DNA from: Candidatus Margulisiibacteriota bacterium
GTDB taxonomy: Bacteria > Margulisbacteria > WOR-1 > O2-12-FULL-45-9 > XYB2-FULL-48-7
Assembly: GCA_028702315.1 (NCBI GenBank)
Contig: JAQVPA010000007.1
Coordinates: forward strand, 1-39,870
DNA: 39,870 bases
Direction: 5' to 3'
Below, one piece after another: positions 14,686-21,273 of this stretch; the first letter of the stretch is position 1; each line of letters opens with the position of its first letter. A program made the position numbers and the translations under genes. The notes below the pieces were generated by a model, which did no database searches, was not told the DNA's origin, and saw only the letters and a program-made list of their open reading frames with translations.

Positions 14686-15681
14686 TTATTTCTTTTTATT
14701 ACCGCCAAGGAAATTAAGCGAGGGCGGACGATGCCCGCTGGTTGCGAGCAATTCCGTGGCCATTGTTTGGGTCGGGATCACTACCTCCTCACCCTCCACC
14801 AAACCAGAAACGATCTCGACTTTGCTGGTGTTTTCCAACCCCGTCTGGACCTGCAACGCCTTAACACTGCCATTCTGTTTAAACACGTAGGAGCGGCCGC
14901 TTTTTTTCCTGATCGCGGTCAGCGGTAATTCCAGGACATTCTTCCTTTCATCCATCGTAAAGTTGACCGTGGCGCTCATCCCCGAGCGGAAAAATGACGG
15001 AACATTGTTCGGCAGGATATTAACCTTATAAACCGTGACATTATTTATCGTCTCCGATTCATAAGCAATCTGCTCGACCCGGCCGGGGATCGGCTGGTCG
15101 GCGAATGCATCAAGAACGATCATCGCCTGCTGGCCGACTTTGATCCGGCCGATATCGGTTTCATCAACCTGGCCTTGAACGATCAGCTTGTCCGCCATGA
15201 CCTGGACAATATCACTGCTGGTCAGCGTCTGGCCCGGTTCAGCCGTCCGCTGGATAATAAAGCCGTTGATCGGCGCGATAACCGGTGTCGCCTTGATCAT
15301 CTCTTCCCACCGCTTAACCTCTGCTTCCCCTTTCGCCCTGGCCGCGTCGATCAACGTCGCCCGGTCAAGCGAGCTCATCCAGGCAATTATTTGCCCCTTG
15401 CGCACATAATCGCCTTCATTGACCAGGATCGAATCGATCCGGCCGGCGACCGGCGGTTTGATCTCCAGCCGGTTGCGGGGAATCACCACCCCTGTCGTCG
15501 GCAACTGGGCCAGGATATTTCCCCTGGTAACCTTGACTTTTTCCAACGAAGTTTCTTTCTTGGGAGCACAGCCGAAAAGAAATGTAAAATTAAAAATGCA
15601 AAATGCAAAAATAATGTATTTTATACAAATAATAGCTTTTCCTTTATTTTGAATTTTAACTTTTGAATTTTGACTTATCAT
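14686..15681 (-). CDS. Periplasmic adaptor lipoprotein (MacA/HlyD-like)
   Basis: A 331-residue membrane-fusion protein linking the MacB-like pump to the TolC-like channel. The N-terminus has a hydrophobic run ending in a lipobox FLFGC, so it is probably a lipoprotein. Next come the biotinyl-lipoyl half-motif (GRIDSILVNEGDYVRKGQII), a short coiled coil, the second half (IAPINGFIIQRTAEPGQTL), beta-barrel and membrane-proximal domains. It overlaps the end of the TolC-like gene (ATGA). Remarkably, the DNA for residues 1-38 is made largely of two degenerate heptamer tracts (15577-15611 and 15646-15673), giving an AT-rich segment unlike the rest. Confidence 0.9.
   Translation of the reverse strand: MISQNSKVKIQNKGKAIICIKYIIFAFCIFNFTFLFGCAPKKETSLEKVKVTRGNILAQLPTTGVVIPRNRLEIKPPVAGRIDSILVNEGDYVRKGQIIAWMSSLDRATLIDAARAKGEAEVKRWEEMIKATPVIAPINGFIIQRTAEPGQTLTSSDIVQVMADKLIVQGQVDETDIGRIKVGQQAMIVLDAFADQPIPGRVEQIAYESETINNVTVYKVNILPNNVPSFFRSGMSATVNFTMDERKNVLELPLTAIRKKSGRSYVFKQNGSVKALQVQTGLENTSKVEIVSGLVEGEEVVIPTQTMATELLATSGHRPPSLNFLGGNKKK
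15577..15611. repeat. Degenerate heptamer tract (GCAAAAT-like, 5 units) in the adaptor gene
   Basis: On the plus strand the units read AAGAAAT, GTAAAAT, TAAAAAT, GCAAAAT, GCAAAAA. On the minus strand they encode the hydrophobic core of the lipoprotein signal (FAFCIFNFTF). Confidence 0.6.
15646..15673. repeat. Degenerate heptamer tract (ATTTTGA-like, 4 units) at the adaptor start
   Basis: Plus-strand units ATTTTGA, ATTTTAA, CTTTTGA, ATTTTGA. On the minus strand they encode the residues just after the start codon (QNSKVKIQN). Confidence 0.6.
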
Positions 15682-16904
15682 TTTATGTAACCTCCATAAG
15701 AATTGTGCCAGGCGGCCTCGGCGTAGAGCGCGGCTTTTTTCCTGGTCAGCAGAGTCCGCTGCGCGCTAATATATTCATTTTCGATGATATCCCAGCTATC
15801 GTAAGTCATCAAGCCGTTCAAATATTTGGTCCGAGCGATCTCGGCGCGCATGGCGGAAGCAGCCAGTGATTGCTGGGCAATCGCCTCCGCCTCAACCGCA
15901 TCCTTAAGATCTCGGTAGGCTGATTCAATACTATACCGTAATCCATCCTTATCGTTCTGGAAATCCTGCCAGGCTTTATCATACTGGACACCAGCGATCA
16001 CCCGGTCGGCAATATTCGCCCCGCCGGGAAAAAATGAATAAGAGAAATTCAGGCTTACGCTGTTGCTGTCAGAAGTCGAGCTCCAGTCCGTTCCGCTCTT
16101 CCGGTACGAGCCGCTCAGCGAAACCGAAGGGAGAAACTCACTGACAGTTTGTTTATATGAGAGCTCGTATTTTTCCAATTGCTTCAAACTCATTTTATAA
16201 GCCGGGGCAGTCAACAACAATTGTTCGTAATCGGCTGCACCCGGGATGTTGGCACTGACAGCACCTTCCGCCTTATCTGCTTCGGCGGAGATCAACTGGC
16301 TCAACTTTAATTTAGCCAGAGACCTGGCTCTTTCCGCCGCCGCCAAATTATAAGCGGCATCCGCGGCGTCAGCTTTTGTCCGCAACAGCGAACCCTTATC
16401 TTCACGGCCGGTTTCGTAGCGCAGTTCGATAAAATCACTGTTATTTTGGCGCCGTTCCAGTATCTGCTTATAAACCAGGATATTCTCGTCCGCGATGGAA
16501 AGGTCGACAAACGCCTGGCGGAGTTGATAATAGAGATCGGCAACCGCTTTTTGCTGGGCGGCCTGATAATAATCATAATCTGCCTTGGCGGAAAGATTGC
16601 TGTAATAATTAGCTAATCCAGTGAATAAGGACTGGGAAACACTCAGGCCGTAGCTAACACTATTGGCAGTCGCCGCCAATGTCCCCGAAGTTGTCTGCCC
16701 AGTCGCAGCGGTCGCTGACAACTGCGGCAGGAAAGAAGAATAACTTTTGTAATAACTCCACTGCGCCGCTTCCGTTTGTTTCGCCGCGCTTTTTATCTCG
16801 TAGTTATTCTTGGCCGCCTGGCGGAGCGCTTCCGGCCAGGTCAGCGCCCCAGCTGAACAGACCAGCTGGATGGCGATAATCAAAACTAAGAGAACTATCC
16901 GCAA
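15678..16904 (-). CDS. TolC-family outer membrane efflux protein
   Basis: A 408-residue outer-membrane channel. A signal peptide (RIVLLVLIIAIQLVCSAGA) is followed by the duplicated TolC pattern of long coiled-coil helices (AEAERAR-like stretches near 175-195 and 310-380) and short beta strands (GLSVSQSLFTG, SLNFSYSFFPGG). The start is a TTG at 16904: GGGAGG sits 10 nt upstream inside the last codons of the Spy-like gene, and this start exposes the signal peptide at residue 2. An ATG at 16964 would place about 20 extra polar residues ahead of it. The gene follows the Spy-like stop (16906) by 1 nt. Confidence 0.88.
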   Translation of the reverse strand: MRIVLLVLIIAIQLVCSAGALTWPEALRQAAKNNYEIKSAAKQTEAAQWSYYKSYSSFLPQLSATAATGQTTSGTLAATANSVSYGLSVSQSLFTGLANYYSNLSAKADYDYYQAAQQKAVADLYYQLRQAFVDLSIADENILVYKQILERRQNNSDFIELRYETGREDKGSLLRTKADAADAAYNLAAAERARSLAKLKLSQLISAEADKAEGAVSANIPGAADYEQLLLTAPAYKMSLKQLEKYELSYKQTVSEFLPSVSLSGSYRKSGTDWSSTSDSNSVSLNFSYSFFPGGANIADRVIAGVQYDKAWQDFQNDKDGLRYSIESAYRDLKDAVEAEAIAQQSLAASAMRAEIARTKYLNGLMTYDSWDIIENEYISAQRTLLTRKKAALYAEAAWHNSYGGYIK

Positions 16905-16905
16905 A

Positions 16906-17394
16906 CTAGTCGCCGCCTCCCGGCCCGCCAGGACCCATTGGACCTTCCGGACCACCCGGCCCACCTGGCCCGCGTTTTTTGCCGGCTTGCATCATCTTTT
17001 CAAATTTTGTTTTCTGTTCCTGGGTCAGCTCCCGGCGTAATTCGAGCATCTGCTCCATCCGTTTGAACTCAATCTCCGTCCGGTTCCGGCCAACTTGTTG
17101 CATCAGACCGTAAATCGTTTTACTGCTGGGCGAATCCTTGAGCAGCTCCTTTTCGATCTCGGCAAACAGCGCCCGGTTCTTCTCGTTTATTTTTTCTGCT
17201 TCCTCTTCCGTCACCTTAGCTCTGGCCAACAGTTTGGTTTTTTGTTCAGATGACAAATCCAGGTCTTTCGCAAGCCTGTTGATCATTTTTTCCGGCGACG
17301 GACGCCCCTTTGGCGGCGGCTCAAAAGCGGCCAGCGCTCCCCCGGCCAGCAGTATGACTGTCAAAAAAAGTATTAAGACTTTTTTAATCATCAT
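16906..17394 (-). CDS. Spy/CpxP-like periplasmic protein with collagen-like tail
   Basis: A 162-residue secreted protein. Signal peptide: IKKVLILFLTVILLAGGALA. The helical middle has two LTxxQ-type repeats characteristic of Spy/CpxP and zinc-resistance-associated proteins: LDLSSEQKTKLL near residue 46 and RELTQEQKTKFEKMM near 127. These proteins are periplasmic chaperones or stress sensors. The C-terminus is a Gly-Pro-rich collagen-like tail (GGPGGPEGPMGPGGPGGGD) whose codons also supply the ribosome site for the TolC gene. A clear GGAGGAG precedes the ATG. Its own promoter (17412-17440) suggests expression can be uncoupled from the sigma factor genes. Confidence 0.82.
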   Translation of the reverse strand: MMIKKVLILFLTVILLAGGALAAFEPPPKGRPSPEKMINRLAKDLDLSSEQKTKLLARAKVTEEEAEKINEKNRALFAEIEKELLKDSPSSKTIYGLMQQVGRNRTEIEFKRMEQMLELRRELTQEQKTKFEKMMQAGKKRGPGGPGGPEGPMGPGGPGGGD

Positions 17395-17411
17395 TTCTCT
17401 CCTCCTTTTCG

Positions 17412-17440
17412 ATTATCGCAGTGCCGGAAAAGTCAATCAA
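17412..17440 (-). promoter_or_regulatory. Sigma70-type promoter before the Spy-like gene
   Basis: On the minus strand TTGATT (17435-17440), 17-nt spacer, GATAAT (17412-17417). The -35 overlaps the last codons of the small membrane protein. It would drive spy-like, tolC-like, adaptor and macB-like genes. Confidence 0.5.
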
Positions 17441-17714
17441 GGTAGACATAATTCATGACCTGATTGCTGTTCAGGCTGTTGCGCTGAAAAACGTACTGTG
17501 CCATATTCTCGCCGCTGTTCGTCAGGTACGGTGAGATATTAAAATATACCACAAAGGCGACTAAGAATACCATCAGCGGACCGCCTAAGACTAATTCCAG
17601 CCGGCGCGCCCTCTCCCGCCTGATCTTGGTTTCAATTTTAGTAAACAAGTGCCCATCGTCAAACTTTGGTTTAACTCTTTTCAACCGTTTTAAATATCTT
17701 TCATATTCATCCAT
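17433..17714 (-). CDS. Small single-pass membrane protein, candidate anti-sigma factor
   Basis: A 93-residue protein with a charged cytoplasmic N-terminus (about 1-40, rich in Lys/Arg), one TM segment (GGPLMVFLVAFVVYFNI, about 44-62) and a short periplasmic tail. It overlaps the end of the ECF sigma factor gene by 8 bp. Position and topology are those of a membrane anti-sigma factor, but it is shorter than typical RseA and has no HCC zinc motif, so the role is inferred from context only. Confidence 0.55.
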   Translation of the reverse strand: MDEYERYLKRLKRVKPKFDDGHLFTKIETKIRRERARRLELVLGGPLMVFLVAFVVYFNISPYLTNSGENMAQYVFQRNSLNSNQVMNYVYLD

Positions 17715-18192
17715 GGCCGCTCACTTCCTTTTTAATGATTTGCCTGGCCCGATGCAAGTTCGACTTGACTGTGCCAACCGGCAGATTCATGATCGCCGCG
17801 ATCTCTTCAAGCTTTCTCTCTTCCACATCGGCCAATAGCAGGATCATTCTCTGCTGTTGGTTCAACTTACCGAGCGGTTTCAATTCTTGGAGGTCAGTCT
17901 CCACTTCGTTCGCCACTTCTTCCGTCTGCCGTAACCGGCTGAGCAGTTCTGTTACCATTTTATGCCGGTCCCGCCTTTTAACATAATTGATCGCCGTATT
18001 AACTGTTATCCGGTAGACCCAGGTATTAAGCAAGGATTCCCCCCGAAAACGGGACAACGCCTTATGAACTTTTAAAAATACTTCCTGGAACAGGTCTTCC
18101 CGGTCTTCCTGCGAAAAAACATATTTTGAGACCAAACTCCAAACCGTCCCTTTGCAATCGGCGTAAACGTCGGCAAATTCGTATTTCTTCAT
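17707..18192 (-). CDS. ECF-type RNA polymerase sigma factor (RpoE-like)
   Basis: A 161-residue ECF sigma factor. Region 2 includes DREDLFQEVFLKVHKALSRF and NTWVYRITVNTAINYVKRR. Region 4 includes LNQQQRMILLLADVEE and the helix-turn-helix LEEIAAIMNLPVGTVKSNLHRAR. RpoE-type sigmas recognise GGAACTT/TCTRA promoters. Two such sites lie upstream of the locus, one driving it. Start 18192 (MKKYEFA) is chosen since a -10-like TATAAT (18209-18214) sits between the longer start and this one. It is followed by the overlapping candidate anti-sigma gene. Confidence 0.92.
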   Translation of the reverse strand: MKKYEFADVYADCKGTVWSLVSKYVFSQEDREDLFQEVFLKVHKALSRFRGESLLNTWVYRITVNTAINYVKRRDRHKMVTELLSRLRQTEEVANEVETDLQELKPLGKLNQQQRMILLLADVEERKLEEIAAIMNLPVGTVKSNLHRARQIIKKEVSGHG

Positions 18193-18208
18193 TAACTCTC
18201 TAGGCCAT

Positions 18209-18214
18209 ATTATA
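18209..18214 (-). promoter_or_regulatory. Possible -10 box before the sigma factor gene
   Basis: Minus-strand TATAAT 16 nt before the ATG at 18192, giving a leader of about 10 nt containing GAGAG. It would allow basal sigma-factor expression independent of the ECF promoter upstream. The -35 is poor. Confidence 0.4.
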
Positions 18215-18243
18215 ATCTCTGCGCCCATCAAATAAAAGAACCG

Positions 18244-18696
18244 TTATGAATTACCGATCATTGGCTTGTTAGCCTGCGTCTCTTCCATTTTCTTGTCGAG
18301 ATAGGTAGTCAATTCTTTCAGCGTAATCTTACCATCGCCATCCGCGTCGATCTGGGCAAACAGATCGTCAGCGTTACCTGACAGGAATAGTTCTAACATA
18401 TTAAGGCCGGCCGGCATCGGCGGGGGTGGCGGCATTTTCTTTTGCGCTTCAATGAATCGGGTAAACTCTTCTTTGGAAATGGCCCCATCCTGATCCTCAT
18501 CTATCATTGAAAAAAACTTATCCAGATCAAAACCGGAGACATCCCCCTTCCCTGTCATTTTTTCGGCCAACAATTCAGAAAACAATTTCTTAAATTCCCC
18601 CTGATCGACCGAACCGTCGGCATTGCTGTCCGCCTTATTGTAAACATTCTCAATCCGCGAACGGAACAGATCATTCCCGCCAATTTTTATGCTCAT
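18244..18696 (-). CDS. EF-hand calcium-binding protein
   Basis: A 150-residue protein with three canonical EF-hand loops: DSNADGSVDQGE (about 24-35), DEDQDGAISKEE (about 70-81) and DADGDGKITLKE (about 121-132). A Pro-rich linker (KKMPPPPPMPAG) separates the second and third. No signal peptide is visible, so it is probably cytosolic unless exported another way. GAGGAGG precedes the ATG. It is the first gene downstream of a sigma-E-type promoter, 51 bp ahead of the ECF sigma factor gene. A calcium link to the stress locus is inference. Confidence 0.88.
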   Translation of the reverse strand: MSIKIGGNDLFRSRIENVYNKADSNADGSVDQGEFKKLFSELLAEKMTGKGDVSGFDLDKFFSMIDEDQDGAISKEEFTRFIEAQKKMPPPPPMPAGLNMLELFLSGNADDLFAQIDADGDGKITLKELTTYLDKKMEETQANKPMIGNS

Positions 18697-18743
18697 CCCT
18701 TATCGCCTCCTCTTAATTAACGCCAGCATCCTGTTTCAAGCTA

Positions 18744-18772
18744 TTAGACAACTCCGCGACAGTAAAAGTTCC
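18744..18772 (-). promoter_or_regulatory. Sigma-E/ECF-type promoter driving the EF-hand/sigma/efflux locus
   Basis: On the minus strand GGAACT (18767-18772), a 17-nt spacer and GTCTAA (18744-18749). This is the consensus of RpoE-type ECF promoters. The predicted start near 18738 leaves about 42 nt of leader before the EF-hand gene. Confidence 0.75.
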
Positions 18773-18784
18773 AACCAAAAGCAT

Positions 18785-18813
18785 GGAACCTTTTTGCCAC
18801 CAGCGTTGTCTAA
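18785..18813 (+). promoter_or_regulatory. Sigma-E/ECF-type promoter driving the Ig-like lipoprotein gene
   Basis: GGAACC (18785-18790), a 17-nt spacer and GTCTAA (18808-18813). It is the mirror image of the promoter at 18744-18772, with the two GGAAC boxes 12 bp apart. The predicted start near 18819 gives about 22 nt of leader before ATG 18841. Confidence 0.75.
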
Positions 18814-18840
18814 TACTAACGCAGTTGGTTACTTATCAAA

Positions 18841-20055
18841 ATGAATAAAATAATTCATAAATTAATATATTTCGCTTTTTTAATCGGCGTACTTGCGCTG
18901 TACGGCTGCGGTGACGTCACTACAACCATCAGCGGTCTTTCGGCCTCCCCGAGCACGGTCGTGGCCGGCAAGACCGCAAGTATAACCTGTGCCGTGTCCG
19001 CCGGGACCGATACGACCAGCAATGTGACCTACACTTATTCCTGGAGCGCGACTGGCGGGTCGTTTGCCACCAGTTTTGGCAATCCGGTAACCTGGACCGC
19101 GCCAACCACCGCCGGAATTTATGTAATAACGGTGACCGTGACAAGAAGCGACGGTAACGTCAGTTCCGCTTCCATTAATATGACCGTCACATCCGCCACC
19201 CAAGAATCATCACTTGCGCCGGTTATTAACAGCCTGACGGCCGAAGCGTCTAAGGTTACGCCCGGCAACCAAACCACGCTGTATTGCAGCGCCAGCAACC
19301 AGAGCGTCAGTTCGACCGAAACCAGCACGCTCACCTATACCTGGGTCGCCTATAGTGGAGTACTGGAAAGCAATACCGGTAAGTCCGTTATCTGGACGGC
19401 GCCGTCAACCGCTGGGACTTATACAGTCGAAGTAACCGTCAGTAACGGCACTTACGCGACGGTCGGCACGCTTAATTTAATTGTGACAGGAGAATCAAGC
19501 TCTTCGGTCATCAAAATAACCAACATGTATTATTCGCCAGCGACGATTTATGGTGGGGATGTTGCCACTTTGACTTGTGAGGCAACTGATTCGGTCGGAT
19601 CCGATCTCACCTATTCTTGGAGCGCGACCGGGGGAACAATCGCTTCCAAATACGGCAAAACGGTCACTTGGACTTCACCGACAACCGAAGGAACTTACAT
19701 TGCCGTTGTCGACATCACCGACACGGTCGGGAACAGTAATCAAGGGACCATGAATTTAGTCGTCAATAAAAAGATCGATCCGCCGACGATCAACAGCACC
19801 TCGGCCAACCCGACCTCGATCAGCTTGGGCTCGACTTCACAAATCACCTGTAGCGCGACGGACCCGAACAGCCCGACCAGAACTCTCACCTATACCTGGA
19901 CAGTATCCAGCGGCACTTTAAATCCAGCCGAATCTTCGTCCCAGAATTACACGACCTTCACCCCCACCGCCACCGGCACTTACACCGTTAACGTAAAAGT
20001 CACCAATGGAGGCAGTTCTTATGCGACCGGCCAGGCAACAGTTACGGTCAATTAA
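18841..20055 (+). CDS. Lipoprotein with four Ig/PKD-like repeats
   Basis: A 404-residue secreted lipoprotein. Residues 1-23 end in a lipobox (LALYGC). Four tandem beta-sandwich repeats of roughly 90-100 residues follow, each with the pattern (A/S)xPxxVxxG...T(I/L)xCxAS, YxWxAxxG, VTWTAPTTAGxYxVxVxV. Each repeat has one Cys in the second strand (ITCAVS, LYCSAS, LTCEAT, ITCSAT), as in Ig-like folds but without an obvious partner. It probably acts in adhesion or at the cell surface. It is divergent from the EF-hand/ECF locus and shares a sigma-E-type promoter region with it. Confidence 0.85.
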   Translation: MNKIIHKLIYFAFLIGVLALYGCGDVTTTISGLSASPSTVVAGKTASITCAVSAGTDTTSNVTYTYSWSATGGSFATSFGNPVTWTAPTTAGIYVITVTVTRSDGNVSSASINMTVTSATQESSLAPVINSLTAEASKVTPGNQTTLYCSASNQSVSSTETSTLTYTWVAYSGVLESNTGKSVIWTAPSTAGTYTVEVTVSNGTYATVGTLNLIVTGESSSSVIKITNMYYSPATIYGGDVATLTCEATDSVGSDLTYSWSATGGTIASKYGKTVTWTSPTTEGTYIAVVDITDTVGNSNQGTMNLVVNKKIDPPTINSTSANPTSISLGSTSQITCSATDPNSPTRTLTYTWTVSSGTLNPAESSSQNYTTFTPTATGTYTVNVKVTNGGSSYATGQATVTVN

Positions 20056-20066
20056 GCGGCCCCGCC

Positions 20067-20094
20067 TTGACACCAATAGGCGATTTGCTATACT
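20067..20094 (+). promoter_or_regulatory. Sigma70 promoter for the Ser/Thr/Asn-rich protein
   Basis: Perfect TTGACA (20067-20072), 16-nt spacer, TATACT (20089-20094). The leader contains AAGGAGG before ATG 20123, so this gene is conventionally leadered. Confidence 0.75.
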
Positions 20095-20122
20095 CTAACC
20101 GGATTTAATAAGGAGGCGCGCC

Positions 20123-20539
20123 ATGACAAGTGTTGCCAGCAGCTTATCTAATATTTATTCGATCACGGCCAAGATCAACGAGCTCAAAAACCAAACAACT
20201 AGTTCCAATACAGCCGCCACCACAACCAGCGAGGCCAGCACGGTCGATCCCGAGCAAGCGCTCCTTGACCTGCAAAAAAGTTTTAACGATATGCTGAGCA
20301 GTCTCCTCTCTTCTTCGGATGATGAGGAGGACGATGAAGAATCCGATCCATTTGCTTACCTTTATAATAGCAATCAAGCCACAACCAACAACTTGACCAA
20401 CCAATTGTCCAGTCTAACCAGCAACAGCAGCAGTAGCTTAAACATCAGCTCGTATACCGGCACGGTCGACGATCAGACCGCCGCCCAATACAGCGCATTG
20501 GCTACCCCGTACACTTTAAACCTGGACAACATTATTTAA
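20123..20539 (+). CDS. Hypothetical Ser/Thr/Asn-rich protein with acidic core
   Basis: A 138-residue low-complexity protein I do not recognise. The start is amphipathic (SLSNIYSITAKINELKNQ), then a Thr/Ser/Ala stretch, a short helix (PEQALLDLQKSFNDMLSSLL), an acidic patch (SSSDDEEDDEESDP) and Asn/Ser/Thr-rich repeats (NNLTNQLSSLTSNSSSSLN). No signal peptide. It has a strong promoter and ribosome site, so it is probably well expressed. Composition suggests a disordered or secreted structural protein, but this is not demonstrable here. Confidence 0.7.
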   Translation: MTSVASSLSNIYSITAKINELKNQTTSSNTAATTTSEASTVDPEQALLDLQKSFNDMLSSLLSSSDDEEDDEESDPFAYLYNSNQATTNNLTNQLSSLTSNSSSSLNISSYTGTVDDQTAAQYSALATPYTLNLDNII

Positions 20540-20608
20540 CCCTCACCCGCTAACCCTTAACCTTCCCCCCTCCCTGCCTGCCGGCAGGCAGGTCCCAGAG
20601 GGAGAGGG
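20540..20608. repeat. Double-hairpin element, copy 2 (half element with nested palindrome)
   Basis: The left end CCCTCACCCGCT starts immediately after the stop codon of the preceding gene. Only the first hairpin (ending GGGAGAGGG at 20600-20608) is present; the second hairpin and right end are missing. The hairpin is interrupted by a perfect 20-bp palindrome (20573-20592, half-site CCTGCCTGCC). Confidence 0.75.
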
Positions 20609-20611
20609 TAT

Positions 20612-20640
20612 TTGAAAGATGGCCTCTTTTATATTATAAT
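20612..20640 (+). promoter_or_regulatory. Sigma70 promoter for the cyclophilin gene
   Basis: TTGAAA (20612-20617), 17-nt spacer, TATAAT (20635-20640). The ATG at 20650 follows after 9 nt, so the mRNA would have at most a few leader bases. The -35 begins 4 nt after repeat copy 2. Confidence 0.7.
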
Positions 20641-20649
20641 GATAGTATC

Positions 20650-21255
20650 ATGAAGAAAAGAGTGTTGGCTTTTGCCATCGTGCTGTTTGTCTTCTTAATA
20701 AGTATGGCGGTCGCCATGGGGAGTAAACCAAAAATGCCGGAAAAATTATACGCGGTGCTCGAAACAAGCAAAGGGAATATCACCTGTATCCTTTATCCAA
20801 AACAGGCGCCCGAAACGGTGGCGAATTTTGTCGGGTTGGCTAAAGGCGAAAAGGAATGGCTCGATCCCCGGACCGGCGAGCAAACCAAACAACCGCTTTA
20901 CGATGGGACGATTTTTCATCGTGTTATCCCCGACTTCATGATCCAGGGCGGCGACCCACTGGGCATGGGGATCGGCGGTCCTGGCTATAAATTTAAAGAT
21001 GAATTCGATGAGACCTTGGCTTTTGATAAGCCGGGCGTACTCGCCATGGCCAATTCCGGCCCAAAAACCAACGGTTCGCAATTTTTTATCACCGTTGCCC
21101 CAACCACCTGGTTGACCGGCAAACATACGATCTTCGGACAGGTTATCGAAGGCCAGGACGCGGTCGAAGCGATCTCGCAGGTTAAAAGGAACCAGAATGA
21201 CAAACCGATCGAACCGGTTATCCTCAAAAAGGTTATCATAAAAGAAGAGTTGTAA
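20650..21255 (+). CDS. Secreted peptidyl-prolyl cis-trans isomerase, cyclophilin type
   Basis: A 201-residue protein. Signal peptide at 1-22 (VLAFAIVLFVFLISMAVAM). The cyclophilin fold has FHRVIPDFMIQGGDPLG (catalytic Arg in FHRV), MANSGPKTNGSQFFIT (substrate pocket) and a TWLTGKHTIFGQVIEG end motif. It accelerates proline isomerisation during folding, probably in the periplasm. The mRNA is predicted to be leaderless or nearly so. It ends 18 nt before typA. Confidence 0.93.
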   Translation: MKKRVLAFAIVLFVFLISMAVAMGSKPKMPEKLYAVLETSKGNITCILYPKQAPETVANFVGLAKGEKEWLDPRTGEQTKQPLYDGTIFHRVIPDFMIQGGDPLGMGIGGPGYKFKDEFDETLAFDKPGVLAMANSGPKTNGSQFFITVAPTTWLTGKHTIFGQVIEGQDAVEAISQVKRNQNDKPIEPVILKKVIIKEEL

Positions 21256-21273
21256 TCTCTCCGGACACCAATC

